A stretch of 64,000 nt of DNA, from positions 16,934-80,933 of the forward strand of contig VTPC01000477.1 in assembly GCA_011009095.1 (NCBI GenBank), given 5' to 3'. The notes beneath the pieces are model-generated. The model made no database searches, was not told the DNA's origin, and saw nothing but the letters and a program-made list of their open reading frames with translations. Positions within the stretch are counted from its first letter, which is position 1. Every line of letters starts with the position of its first letter. This document shows positions 1-11,695 of the stretch, piece after piece. This stretch comes from Ignelater luminosus (Eukaryota > Arthropoda > Insecta > Coleoptera > Elateridae). Both the position numbers and the translations under genes were made by a program.

Positions 1-80
1 AAGTACGCAATAACTGTTTAGTATGATGGTATGCTGCAACGAATTTGAAGGAATCCTTTAAATATTTTTTAAAGAATCAT
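1..80 (+). repeat. Direct repeat, copy A
   Basis: The first 80 bases recur at 801-880 with only a few substitutions; both begin aagtacgcaataactg. Copy A may extend beyond the left edge of the window. The two copies flank the primer-binding-like site and leader of the gypsy element. In copy A the reading continues into an open stretch to about position 215 that would encode a lysine- and glutamate-rich helix. In copy B the similarity stops at about 880. This could be a tandem duplication in the element or part of a long terminal repeat; I cannot decide which. Confidence 0.7.
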
Positions 81-377
81 CAAACTATCACTAAACTTGA
101 AACACAAGAAAGCGAGCTAACAGAAGCAATTCAGATTGTACAAGAGTTTAAAATAAAATTGGGAAAAGTGCGTGATGATGTAGGAAAAACAATACTTGGA
201 TTTTATTACAGATAACGAAAAGTGTTAAGTAAGAATAATTTACTTGGCAAGTTGAATGTATTATTATGTCAGTTTATAATAAGTTACAAAACGTTGTACA
301 ACCTACTTATAAACTCCCTTTTGTACTATTTTGGATAAATAATTTTTTTTTTAATTTATTACGAATTGAAACAAAAT

Positions 378-387
378 TGGCGCAGTC
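378..387 (+). other. Putative retroelement primer-binding site
   Basis: The bases tggcgcagtc follow an AT-rich stretch ending in gaattgaaacaaaat. A tRNA-complementary start of this kind directly after the 5' LTR is usual for insect gypsy-type elements. If correct, the 5' LTR ends at 377 and 388-949 is leader. The leader includes an A/G-rich stretch at about 555-610. Confidence 0.45.
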
Positions 388-800
388 TTGTGGATGGACG
401 CCGTTTTGTCCAAAAATCGGGAATTCGTGCATTTCAATGGTTAAGCGTACATCAGACCACCGAAAAACACAGTGAAACCTTAGGACAAGCATCGCCAAAA
501 GTTCACAGTCGCAGTTCGCACCGAAACAAGCATCGTCCAGCAACTCGACACCCCGACGAAAAGAAAGGAGAAGAAAAAAAGAAAAAACGGAAGAAAAACA
601 AAACAAAAACAATGAAGACAACAATTTTGTTAATGTAAGAAAATATTAAACATTTAGTTACAGCAAAAAAAAACTTGCATGATAGTTTGTAAGTTAGGAA
701 AATAAAGTTTAAAGCAAAAAACAAATATTTAAAAACAAAATAAAATTAGCTTAGTATTAGCCTCAATTAAAGCGGTGTATTATTTATGCTAAGATGGTTG

Positions 801-880
801 AAGTACGCAATAACTGTTTAGTATGATGGTATGCTGCAACGAATTTAAAGGAACCCTTTAAATATTTTTTAAAAAATCAT
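801..880 (+). repeat. Direct repeat, copy B
   Basis: This is a near-identical copy of bases 1-80, placed just upstream of the gag start codon at 950. It shares the core tagtatgatggtatgctgca and diverges after the run of A and T near 875. Confidence 0.7.
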
Positions 881-949
881 TACTTCCCGACTGTAACAAA
901 CTAAAATAACCAAACAAATCAAAATAAATTACATCAAAAGAAAAATCAT

Positions 950-2117
950 ATGCAAGAAGAAAATTTAGCAAATTTATTAAAAAATTTAAATTTAGGAAAC
1001 GATAATATTAGAGAAATGGCACAACAACAACAGCAGGCCTTCCACGTCGAATATTGAAAAATATTAAATTATCAGAATATATACGCTCAGCAGAAGTTAT
1101 AACAAGTCAATTTCTGGCAAATAACGCAAATCTATTTGTCAATAATTTCATTTTATTAGCATTAAGAACAAAATTAATCGGAAGAACATTATTAGTCACT
1201 AGTGGTAGAGAAATTACAATTTGGAACGAATTAAAACAGCTTGGACAGAGATTTTTGCAGGCCAGAGATCCTTATTAAGAGATTTGATGTTATTAAAACA
1301 AAGAAATGAAACAGCTCAAGAATTTTTTGAAATTTGCCAACAAATTCGAAGATTATTATATTCAAACATTCAATTAAACGAACAGAATGAAGCTACGAGA
1401 AGAGTTAAGAAAACCCAATACGACGAACTAACTTGAAAAGCTTATTTAAGTGGATTAAAAACCCTTAGGCAGCTTTTTAAGAAGTATGCGTCCTGAAATC
1501 CTAGAAGATGCTATAAAGTATGTCATTGAGGAAGAAAACGTTCTTTACAGTAGAAGACATAATTCTGAATTTCAAAGAAAATCTAACAATCATCCACAAA
1601 AGAAACTACCTGGTTTAAGAATGAACAGCAACATCCCAAGAAATTTCTCGCCTCAACCCAACACCAATTACCAGAGAACAAACTTTCCAATATTTCGACA
1701 CCATTTTTCAAACAATGTTAGACCGATGTCTTTCCCCGCTGATAGAAATAATCCATTCAGAAGACCAGTAAACCATCCGAATACAGTGACAAGAAATGCA
1801 TTTGCATCTCAAAACAGATCACAACACGTCCCACACCAATGGACACCTCTTCAAGCAATACAAGAAGAACAGTACAGCCACCACAAAGATCAAATGTACA
1901 AAGAACTCAGTACATCAGGCAGTCAAATCAACCAAGAAATTTCATATCTGAAGAGCTTTATTACCAGGAAGCCTCTAAGGAAGTAGCAGAAAAATATTAC
2001 GAAAACGATGACAACCAAGAATATGTACAAGATTATTTAGAACCTGAAGAACCTGAGGAATACGAAGAGGAACAACAAAATTTTTCAATAATTACGAACC
2101 CCAACCATACTATTTAG
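950..2117 (+). pseudogene. gypsy gag-like pseudogene
   Basis: An ATG at 950 opens a short frame ending in TGA at about 1055, with a run of five glutamines before it. Gag-like sequence continues in other frames at 1054-1278, 1221-1436 and 1486-1986. The helical capsid-like part contains a motif resembling LLRDLMLLKQRN and then FFEICQQIRRLL, typical of gypsy capsid regions. The last part, about 1486-2117, is rich in asparagine, proline and arginine and then in acidic residues, as in the nucleocapsid end. At least three frameshifts or stops separate the pieces, so no intact Gag can be made. The gag-to-protease boundary is not sharp. Confidence 0.75.
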
Positions 2118-2164
2118 CGAATGAAAGTTTTCAACTATCTAAAGACCACCTTGAAGACGACCCC

Positions 2165-2591
2165 CAGCTTATATTAATAAACACTCAAAAATCATCGAAT
2201 TTACCCTGCATTTATATACCACAAATGAAAGGAAACTTTTTAATTGATACTGAAGCTTCCAAAAGCTCAGTGAAACCAGAAACCGCATGTAAATATTTCT
2301 CAGAACTAATTGAAGAAGAACATTTCCAAATTCAAACCGCCCATCAAATTTCATCGCACAATTTTTAAAACCAACGAAGATCATAAATTTCATTTATTCA
2401 ATTTTGGCGGATTGATTGGAACAGATTTGTTGAAGAAATTAAAGGCAACTGTAAATTTCACGGAATACCTATTAGAAACAGAGACGCCCAAAATTCCACT
2501 GTACTCTATTGAAGACGCAAACACAAATCTAAATTATCACATCACAGTTGAACCTAGAACTGAAAAGATAATCAAAAGAGGGAATAATTAA
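2165..2591 (+). pseudogene. gypsy aspartic protease remnant
   Basis: Around 2240-2260 the reading gives LIDTEAS where retroelement aspartic proteases have the active-site triplet Asp-Thr-Gly. Asp and Thr remain but Gly is replaced by Glu, which would be expected to disable the enzyme. The downstream stretch, including FGGLIGTDLLKKL at about 2400-2440, resembles the second half of such proteases. A stop near 2367 breaks the frame between the two halves. The region is followed by a linker rich in Asn, Pro and Glu. Confidence 0.7.
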
Positions 2592-2829
2592 ACATCAGAA
2601 ATTCAATCAGCACATCCAAATCCCCGCATCTTATGTATCAGTAAAGGATTATTATGCAACTACTACCATCCCTAACACCAGCGAAGAAGAAGTAACACTT
2701 ATTTTAAATAAACCAGTACAAATTGAATTAGTAGAGGAAAACCCTACAGCTGAACAACTAAATTACCAATCAGAACCTTCAGAAAATTCACCAAAACCAT
2801 CCAACATCAAGAAACTTCAAAGACAGAAT

Positions 2830-4000
2830 TTGCAAAACTTGGAACATTTAAACAAAGAAGAAAGAACTATAATTAGCAACTTATGCGAAGAATACCGAGA
2901 TATATTTTATTGCGAAGACATTCCTCAACATTTACGAGTGAAACAAAGCACCAAATCAGAACATCCGATAACGTCCCAATTTATACAAAGAATTATCGAT
3001 ATCCACAAGTGCATAAACAAGAAGTAAGAACACAAATACAAAAAATGTTAAACGACGGAATCATAAGACCAAGTACATCACCATGGAGCTCACCACTTTG
3101 GGTAGTACCAACGAAAGTTGACACATCAGGCAAGCAAAAGTGGAGAATAGTGATCGATTACCGAAAATTAAATTCAAAAACGATAGATCATAAATATCCA
3201 CTCCCCAACATTTCAGATTTATTAGACAAACTTGGCAGGAGTCAATATTTTACCACTTTTGATTTAGCATCTGGCTATCATCAGATACAAGCGTAAGAAA
3301 AAGACATTCCGAAAACAGCTTTCAATACAGAAAATGGTCACTATGAATTTTTACGAATGCCGTTTGGTCTCAAAAACGCAGTACCAACATTGCAACAAAA
3401 AATACCCGATACCTAAAACACAAAATGAAATTAAATCATTTCTAGGACTTTTAGGATACGATCGAAGATGTATAAAAGATTTCGCAAAATTAACAAAACC
3501 TATGACAAAATGTTTAAAGAAACGAGCTCAAGTCATCCATACACAAGAATTTAAAAAATCTTTTGAAAAATCTAAACATATTTTAACAAACAAACCTATA
3601 CTTCAATACCCAGATTTCAGTAACGAATTTAATTTAACAACTGCAATTTCGCTTTAGTAGCTATATTATCGCAAGGACCGATTGGAAAGGATCTACCTAT
3701 TTGTTAGGCGTCCCGAACACTGAATAAATCTGAACTAAAATATTCTACAATTGAGAAAGAACTATTAGCAATAGTTTGGGCATCCAAATACTTTAGGCCT
3801 TACTTATATGGAAACAAATTTAAAATAGTCACAGATCATAAACCCTTACAATGCAATGGTTAGATTCACTAAAAGAACCAAATTCAAAATTAGCTAGATG
3901 GAGACTACGTTTAGAAGAATTTGATTACGATGTAATTTACAGGAAAGGAAAATGTAACACAAATGCCGACGCCTTGTCCAGAATAAAGATCAACCCACTC
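2830..4000 (+). pseudogene. gypsy reverse transcriptase and RNase H, catalytic segment deleted
   Basis: The 2883-3296 stretch has clear reverse transcriptase blocks: [16 protein letters not shown], then [13 protein letters not shown], then [14 protein letters not shown] at 3294-3296 interrupts it and the reading resumes with PFGLKNA. At about 3395-3410 it jumps directly to the region after the active site (FLGLLGYDRR), so the block with the paired catalytic aspartates is missing. RNase H follows at about 3660-4000 with [20 protein letters not shown] and NADALSRI. It is broken by a stop near 3703 and a frame change near 3850. Domain order and motif spacing make the assignment firm; the enzyme cannot be active. 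Confidence 0.88.
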
Positions 4001-4371
4001 GACACTCAATCAATTCAGGTTCAATTCGATTCAGAAGAATTAGATCAACTTTTAAGCGATATCAATCAAGAAAGAACACAACTAAAAACCCCAGAACCAA
4101 ATTTACAACCACTCACAATGCGTGCACAAACACCTAAAGCAGCATCTTGAGAATTAATAGAATCCGAAAAGGTGGCAAACGAACAAAACGAAAATCTAAC
4201 ACCAACCGTTCATTCTCAAGAAGATTCCACCACGAGCATTCCAATATGTGAAGACGCTTTAGATACCAAGAGAAATCAAATAATATTCACTGTAATTCAT
4301 GGAAAATCAACAAAACCCAAGAGTGAAAAGAAAGAAAAGAATACTGTAATCAAAATTTAAAACACAGCCGT

Positions 4372-4822
4372 TTGCAATTTTTCAAAGAATACCTGGAACC
4401 CAATAAAACATATTACTGTGTATTTCCAGTTGAGAATCTTTACAAATTAGCCTGCGAAATAATGACAACTCATTTTCAACAAAACAGAATAAAATTGTAT
4501 AAGTGCAACACAAGAGTTTTGCACGTAACCGATAAAAATGACAAGTTAGAAGTGATAAAAAATTATCATGAAGGCCAAAAGAAATTACTATTGGGAAAAC
4601 TTAGATCATGAAGTCACCAATTATATAAATAACTGTATAACCTGCAGAAAAACAAAGTATGAACGACACCCCAATAAAACACTTTTCAACGTCACAGAAA
4701 CAACAAATAAAAATGTAATTAAATTTCCAAAAGTACATTTAGAAAACATAGAATTAGACGATTTGCAACAATTCAAAGAAAAATTAAATGTAATTCCAAA
4801 AGAATTAACACAAGAAGATTAA
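4372..4822 (+). pseudogene. gypsy integrase N-terminal zinc-binding remnant
   Basis: Two overlapping frames carry pieces of the integrase zinc-binding module: NYHEG at about 4561-4575, then YYWENLDHEV, then CITCRKTKYERHP at about 4637-4675. The stretch normally separating the first His pair from the rest is shortened and a frameshift lies at about 4575. The catalytic core that should follow is not present. The frame instead runs into an unrecognised acidic tail ending in TAA at 4820-4822, where the piggyBac remnant begins. Confidence 0.75.
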
Positions 4823-4835
4823 TTCCAATACATAT

Positions 4836-6260
4836 TTGCATACCACGAACTTTTTAACCAATTTTTATATAGAAATACATGCTTATATTGGATTATTACT
4901 TACCCAGGGAGCCCTGAAAGCGAATAAGAAAGTAGTGCAAATGCTATGGTCTAAAGGTAAAACATACTGTCGATCAATTTTTCCAGCCACCATGTCGAGG
5001 AATAGATTTTTCTTACTAACAGTGTTTTTGCGTTTTGATGATAAGCAGACTAGATAGAAACGTAGAAAATAGATAAACTAGCTGCATTTAGAGATATTTT
5101 CAACACCTTTGTTGATAAATGCAAAACTTCTGTCTCCAGGATCACATCTTTGCGTTGACGAACAGTTAGTCAGCTTTAGGGGAAAAACCCCCTTCGGGGT
5201 TTTCATAAAAAGTAAACCTACCAAGTATGGTTTGAAGTTGTGGGCTCTTACCGATACCGAAACACCATACATTTACAATCTACAGGTCTATCTAGGAAAA
5301 AAAGGACAACAGCCAGAAAAGGAACAGGGAAAGAGGGTTGTCCTTGGTTGGACAAGTCACATTCAGAGAGGCCACGGTATAGCAACTAACAATTTTTTTA
5401 CAAGCGTCGCACTATCTGAGGCTTTAATGCAAAAAGGAGTAACACTTGGTGGTATTATGAGGAAAAGTAAGGTTGATATTTCTCAGAAATTGCTACCACA
5501 AAGAAACAGGGAGATGTATTCCTTTTTATTCTGTTACACAAAAAGCACACGTTAGTGTCTTATGTTCCAGGAAAGAATAAGGCTGTCATATTGCATTTTG
5601 CAAAACATCATGACAATAAGGTCTCATCGGAATCATCAAATTACAAACCTGACATAATACTCCACTACAATACCACTAAGGGTGGAGTAGATACTATTGA
5701 TAAAGAAGCAACAGAATATTCTACGAAGAGAAAGACCTATTGCTTGCCCATGATTCTTTTTTAAAATATGCTGGACTTAGCTGGAGTCAATGCATTTTGT
5801 ATATGCTTAAAGAAGTTTCCTGATTGGGAGAAGTCGAAGCCAGATAAACGCAGAAGATTTTTTTCGCATCTTGGAAAATCGCTGTTGTTACCACACATAC
5901 ACCAACGAAGCCAAGATTTATCAGGATCGCATACAAGAATTGTAAGCTATATAAAAATATTCGTACCAAGCGTTCAGCTCAGGGAGTAGAGAGCTAGACC
6001 TGTGACTGTGATTGAAGAAGGTCAGAGTTCCAAAAAACGAAGGTGTTTTGTTTTGTCACTAAAAATTATATATCAATAAATATCTTATAATAAAAAAGTG
6101 AGTTTATTTTCTATATCAAAATTACATTTGGCATTATAAATAAATCTAACTCATATTACACGAAGATTCCTACTTCCAGTACATATTTTTCACAGGGTTC
6201 AGACGGACCCCTCGATGGTGTCATTCGTATACCATTATACCCTGGTATTACAAAGGTTAA
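4836..6260 (+). mobile_element. piggyBac-type transposon remnant with broken transposase
   Basis: Three pieces form a piggyBac transposase: 4836-5057 (SKGKTYCRSIFPATMSRNRF, LRFDD), 5109-5555 (RVDEQLVSFRGKTPFG, SKPTKYGLKLWALTD, NNFFTS) and 5555-5989 (LVSYVPGKNKAVILHF, TTKGGVDTIDKEA). There are frameshifts near 5057-5080 and 5545 and a TAA at 5762-5764. Of the three catalytic aspartates known for the family, the first (in VDEQL) and third (in GGVD) are present. The second, expected in a CDN motif, reads Asn at about 5388-5390. The N-terminal part is missing, and the left end abuts gypsy sequence without a recognisable inverted repeat. A TTAA at 6257-6260 suits the 3' target site, but the terminal repeat is not convincing. 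Confidence 0.87.
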
Positions 6261-8585
6261 TTAGTTCTTTACAATTTTGCAAAATCTATCAAGGACAACT
6301 GTGCATTAAGTGTCTACTCCTAAGACACACAAAAGCAACACCTTCTCTAAATTGCTTGTTAAAATCATAACCTCAAGCAATAATCGGAATAAAATTCCTT
6401 TAGCATGCAAATTGCATATTTAATTATTTATAACAATCTTTCATGCAATACAGATTTTAATTACTTTCGAGGCTGACCAACCAGGGCCGGTTATGAGATA
6501 TGCGCCTTGAACGCACTTTACACAATCATGTGTTACAGGAGTCAATGTTTCTATAGTGAATTTTGACCTTTATATTATATTAAAGTAAGATCTACACAAT
6601 TGTGACTATAGGGAACGAAAGGAATAACAAGTTTGAAAGAAATTACTTTGTGCAGGTCCTTTGTAAGTTTAAAGTTTTCTAGATCACTCCTGATTGACTT
6701 GAATTCATTAGTTACCCAAATGAGCAGTCTTTCCCGACATAGAGTTAAGATTTTAGACAAGGCCTAATAATGTAATTTTCTAATATCTTTGTAATAATTT
6801 TGTATTTCGATGTCCTTTCAAAAAGGTGAGTTTAATTTTCTAGTTACAAATACTTCTTCAACTCTATATATTTGAATAGTACTAAAATAAATTTAAGACT
6901 ACCGTTAAAATGGAATGACTAGTAAGTTTTCACCACACGTACCTCTTGGTCAATATATGATTCAATTGATAGTTTCAGATACCAACGTCTTTCTAGGAGA
7001 AATGCAGGTCGAAGCTGTGATTGAAACTATTGTAAAAAAGTGGGAAAACTACAATCTTTATGTTCTGTTCTTTTATTGCATTATGATTTGTAAAAATAAA
7101 AGAAGAAGAATTTCTAAACTTTATATGTTACGCTTTTAAAAGTTTTGTGTTATAATATTCAATCTAGTCAATGTAGACCTAATGCGACATTAGCATTATT
7201 TCCGTAAACAGAAACGTGTTACATCATCTATTAATATTACGTTCAACTAATAATAATCTTTACCCCAACTTTCTCGTTTGGCCTGAGGTTTATCAGAAAC
7301 CAACATGGCCACCAATATGCTTCTAATTAACGGTTACGTGTATATTAAGTTTGAAAGGAAATCAGCTCTTGCTGCAGTACTAGTAGTAGTATAAGACAAA
7401 ATTTCTAGTTAATAGAATAAAGGTGAAAGGACGACCCTGAAACTTATTAAAGGTTAATCCAATATTGAGAAAAGCACACCATTTGCTTACCTAGAAGTTA
7501 ACTTTGTAACTTATTGGATTTCATATAATTAGGTGGTGCCAAAGTACTTTCTAAACATTTATGTAACTAAACCGGAACTGAAAGTTTGATAGTTTATGAT
7601 ATTTCGATAGAATACACGTTTGGATTTTAGTGAATACTGGAAATTACAAAAAGATTCTTTAAGGTTTGGGATTTTTATTTTACCATTTCTGAAATACTAG
7701 GGCTCGATTTTACTTTTTTTTTGTTTAAAAAATTGTAATTTTCGAAACAATTTTTTTAAGTTTTATCTCGAAAATGATAAGAGATTCTCAAAGTTGCAGA
7801 ATACTTTTGATTAATAAACAAATTTTGCTGTGAAAACTCAGATAACTAATAAAATATTTCCATTCTAGATCATTTTGGTCATTTAGATTTTTGGAATTTG
7901 CGGATTATCTATAGATTCTTTGCAGATTGAGTTTTTGATTTAGTATAACTACTTTGCAACTAGCATACACTAGGATCGAGAGAATTTTCTTTTTTTTTTG
8001 AAATCAGAAAACGGCTAGTATGCTAGTATTGGGTCTTGTTACACAAAACAACAAAGCTTCAAGATTTCAATATAAAGTTTTAGGGTAGGTACGATACCCT
8101 TACATATGGTTATTATTACTTCTTTTGCATTTATGCACAGAAATAATAAATTAGAACGTCTCAGGGTTAAATGTAGGCACTGAGTAGATTGATGTTATTT
8201 ACTGTGCAGGACATTCGCGATAACTAAAGCTAGCACAGCGACTTTTTGTTAAATGTTTGGTGCCCCTAAACAGCTAGCAAGGAATTTGGGAATTTCCAAG
8301 AACAGGCTAGTGAATATTTTTATTTGTTAAATCACAGCGCTAAGTACTCTTGCTTCATATTGAATACAAAGAATTAGAAAGTTTCATTAAACAAACATTG
8401 AAAATAATGGGTGGATCGCTTACTGGTGCAAAATGCACATTCTGATAAGTTTTTTTTTTAAATATAAAACTTAACATTTTATAAATTTTGATGATAAGTA
8501 TGTTTACCATTTTATACGTGCACTGTTATACAGAAAATTTCACCAATAAATATTATTTAGTTTTAAATCTAAACGAGTTCAAATT
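6261..8585. other. No host gene identified
   Basis: AT-rich sequence with many homopolymer runs. Apart from the short coding-like fragment at about 6918-7040, no family, RNA gene or complete repeat was recognised. The stretch around 7640-7900 has runs of T and A that look like old repeat sequence but could not be classified. Confidence 0.5.
6918..7040 (+). pseudogene. Possible terminal exon or fragment of a DUF1091-like gene
   Basis: The open frame contains SPHVPLGQYMIQLIVSD followed by a hydrophobic strand and ends in Lys/Trp-rich sequence. The pattern Pro-x-x-Pro-x-Gly-x-Tyr followed by alternating hydrophobic residues is the usual end of DUF1091/MD-2-like secreted proteins, the family of the complete gene at 60945-61707. 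Upstream a tag at about 6919-6921 could be a splice acceptor, but no earlier exon was found. It may be a last exon, a gene fragment or coincidence. Confidence 0.25.
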
Positions 8586-8589
8586 TAAA

Positions 8590-9519
8590 ATATTGTTTAG
8601 GTGGCAGGGTATTGGTGCTTTTACCCTAATCACCCGCAATGTAAGCCGCACGCCAGCGGTTCCCCCACGCATACCAGTTTGTTCCACTTTTGGCGTCTCC
8701 GCTCTCCGACCTTGTTAGTGTGGGGGAACTGACCGGTATAAGTGTGTTCACCCAAGACATCAGTTAGCAGCATCCTTTCCTGCAAATAAATTCACTGTCT
8801 GGAAAGTGGCTGCTTGGTAAATCCGAAGGAGTCCGAGGTACCCCAATTCCAGCCTTTCCCTACCTGAATTTCTCTCTGTAACCCGACTGTCGTTGCTGTC
8901 AATAGAGTTGGCCGGTTTCAGGCGTGCTACGAGAAACTACTTGTCCGGCATCGTCGCCGTTCGTAAAGCTGTATGATGCCGTTTTAAGAAACCGTATCTT
9001 GTTACACTTAAAACGTAGCTCTTCGTTTGTCCAACTACGCAGAGGTGGTTGCTTGTCGAGTTTCACCACCTTCCTTCACTCTTTTCACTAGCTTCCATTT
9101 GGGTTTATACTTTATGATATTTTTACGGAGGATGTACATACATTTAGTTAATATCAAGTGTTGTGTAATGATGTTTGTTGCGGACTGATTATCCTCTGCC
9201 TTGCAGATAAACAAGCTGATTTCCGAAGGAGCAATCTGACCAGTTACAGAAGGAACGTTCAACGAGGCCATTGTTTCTGGATATTAAATGACTTAAATGC
9301 CTGTAAGATCTCCTGAATTCGGTTTTCAAAGACACTGAAGGCTTCAGTAAGCGGTTGATAATGCTAAAGACGTTCGTTGATAGCCTGTTTGAGATATGCT
9401 ATTAACTCAAATTCTTTAGAGTCACAACTACCATCATTCTCTCTCATCGACATCTCTAAATGCTCAACCTCTTGAAATAAGTAGTGGAACTCTTTATCTT
9501 GGTACCTCATCTTAACAAA
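8590..9519 (-). pseudogene. Decayed minus-strand ORFs, possibly retroelement-derived
   Basis: Read on the minus strand, an ATG near 9510 opens a helical frame that stops near 9375 and continues in the same frame to about 9270. An overlapping frame (9271-9035) begins MASLNVPSVTGQ, and a third frame continues to about 8770 with in-frame stops near 8900, 8860 and 8765. The region is clearly richer in G and C than its surroundings. Two overlapping ORFs with a basic second product suggest a broken gag-like pair, but no zinc knuckle, protease or polymerase motif was found. Family unknown. Confidence 0.25.
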
Positions 9520-11695
9520 AACTCCAGGGGAAGTAGAACATTTTTCTCAAAGACTAACAACCTAATTATGTTCCAATAAACTATCAAGCTTGAAAATATA
9601 ACTTTTCTATCGGAGAAGAGAATTAACAAAGGTTTCTCTAAAGTAAAGACTAATCAGCTATAACCAGTAAGGCAAAAAAAAACAAAAAAGAAATTTCAAC
9701 CTTCAAAACACTTCAAAAAACGTGACGAGTAAGTATAATTATTACTAATCAAAACTAATGACACATGATACACCAAGGTTTAAGAATTAAGCTAATACGA
9801 TAAAATTTCCTAATTCGATCACAATCTTCAATTAATTAAACCAAAATAAAATAAGTTCATCTCTATAGAAGAGAACTTCAAAAACGAACTAAACAGAATC
9901 AAGAAATTAAACATCGTTTTGACACGTACAAAACCCGGAGTACAGATCTGAATGCTGTGCTCGAAGCAGCTCGAATGGCAGAGGTGGGATGGGTTTACAG
10001 ATAATTTACCTTAAAACTTACTTAGAAACTCAATACAAGTCCTCAGGTATTTCTTAAAGACGTCACAATTAATATGGGTGTCAGAAACCAGGTCAAGGTT
10101 CAACGCATTCGCCAATGTGGCTTCTCATCAATAACACCCTCTATATATATATAGAAGACGCTGTGACGACAGTAAACACTCTATACTCAAACTTACCAAG
10201 ACAGCCCAATACTCCGGGTTAAACAAAATCCCAGCAATATGAACTATAAAACTTACACCAGAAAATCAGGTTCAGTGACCACTCCAAGCGGTACTGTATA
10301 ATCAAGAATGTTGCTATATAAGAAAACAAGAGCGGCTTAAACAACACACTGTGCACTGGTTTAATAAATATTATTACAGTATCTACCTGCAGAATTTATA
10401 GATAAAATTGACTTGATTACGTGACACAAACCAAATAAATAACCAATAAATTTGTCAATCTAACAATACCTGATCGTGATAAGTAACAACCGAATATTGT
10501 CCAAGGCTTAGACGTGGTGCTACAGGATACCTTCGTGATTTACGAGATTTCAACGACTTACGGAATGATCAGAAGCCCTTCTCGTGCTTTGATAGAATCA
10601 CACACAACGGAGAATATTCTGATTATCCGTGAAACACTGTTCAAGCATTAAAGCAGCGATAACACAAAAACATTTTGCAAAGTTAACAAGTGTGTATTGT
10701 TACCAAATAAATTCTTAAAACAATATTTATTTGATCGGTCCAGTGCAATAGCTTATCAAAATCAAACATCAGGGGCTTCGTTGCAATGTTTACTTATGGT
10801 ACAATAATTAAAAGGAGTTTTCCATTTTCTTAACACTCACAAAACTTTTATTTTAAATCCGCTAAAAACAAACGTAAATTAAATTCACAGAACCACTTCT
10901 GGTGAATTCACAAACAAAAAATGTTCGATACGATACGAAGATGAGTTTGCAGTACGAGCCACTCAAAAAACACCCCCTACAGACACACAAAGATAACTTT
11001 CACTGTTTTCTGATTGAGATCTCTCTAGTAACTTCGCGTTTTCCAGACGCGCAGAGCGCGCTCAAACTCAGGCCATACCTTCCCAAGCGCGGTCGAGGAC
11101 GTGCCAAATAGTAAAATACAAGACTGGTTTAGAAAAAAGCATACATAGATATAGTGTGTTTTCTATGTACAATGGAAAATTTAGATGCGAATTATTTAGG
11201 TTGAAACGGACTTAGCCTGGGACTACGTTCCTATACGTGATTCTAGAAATCACCCATGTATTAAATCAACACTATACAGGCAGAATTAACAAAATATCTT
11301 TGACAAAAGGATTTGATAAACAAATCCAAATTAACAAAGGGTTTCAATTAGTAATAAAATTTGAAATATGCTTGCCATAAAAAAATTTAATAAACGAAAC
11401 TAAATTGGAAAGCTAAAATTTTAAAATAACACTACAGACTAGCATCACCTTTCTAAATATCCAAAAATTAACACAAAGAGGTGCATTTAATTTAAATAAA
11501 AATTTAAAAATCTAAACAGTCTTAAGCTAAACTAATCAAGCAAGGTTAAGTTAAACAGATGACAGTTAAATTTGCTAAACCTGACAATAAGATGATGGTG
11601 AATAACCAGCTGTACAAAAATAACAGTTGTGGAAATTATTTTCCTGAACAATAAAAAATTAACAGAAACGGAAACATTTATACCCTGTGCCCTTG
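9520..11695. other. Unassigned, partly moderate-GC sequence
   Basis: No gene was recognised. The stretch 9900-11110 has a less AT-biased composition than the rest, a (TA)n tract at about 10143-10150 and several direct-looking words. It could be the upstream part of the minus-strand decayed element at 8590-9519. A short plus-strand frame at 10902-11111 shows no known motif. Confidence 0.35.

Larger units (their letters stand above)
1..4830 (+). mobile_element. Degraded Ty3/gypsy LTR retrotransposon
   Basis: In order on the plus strand the stretch shows a primer-binding-like site, a gag-like region, an aspartic protease motif, reverse transcriptase, RNase H and an integrase zinc-binding region. 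This is the Ty3/gypsy order with integrase after RNase H. Every domain is broken by stops, frameshifts or deletions, so the copy is dead. The segment holding the catalytic aspartates of the reverse transcriptase and the whole integrase catalytic core are absent. No 3' LTR is visible before piggyBac-type coding sequence begins at about 4836, so the element is 3' truncated there. The 5' boundary is uncertain because the left edge cuts a repeated segment. Confidence 0.88.
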
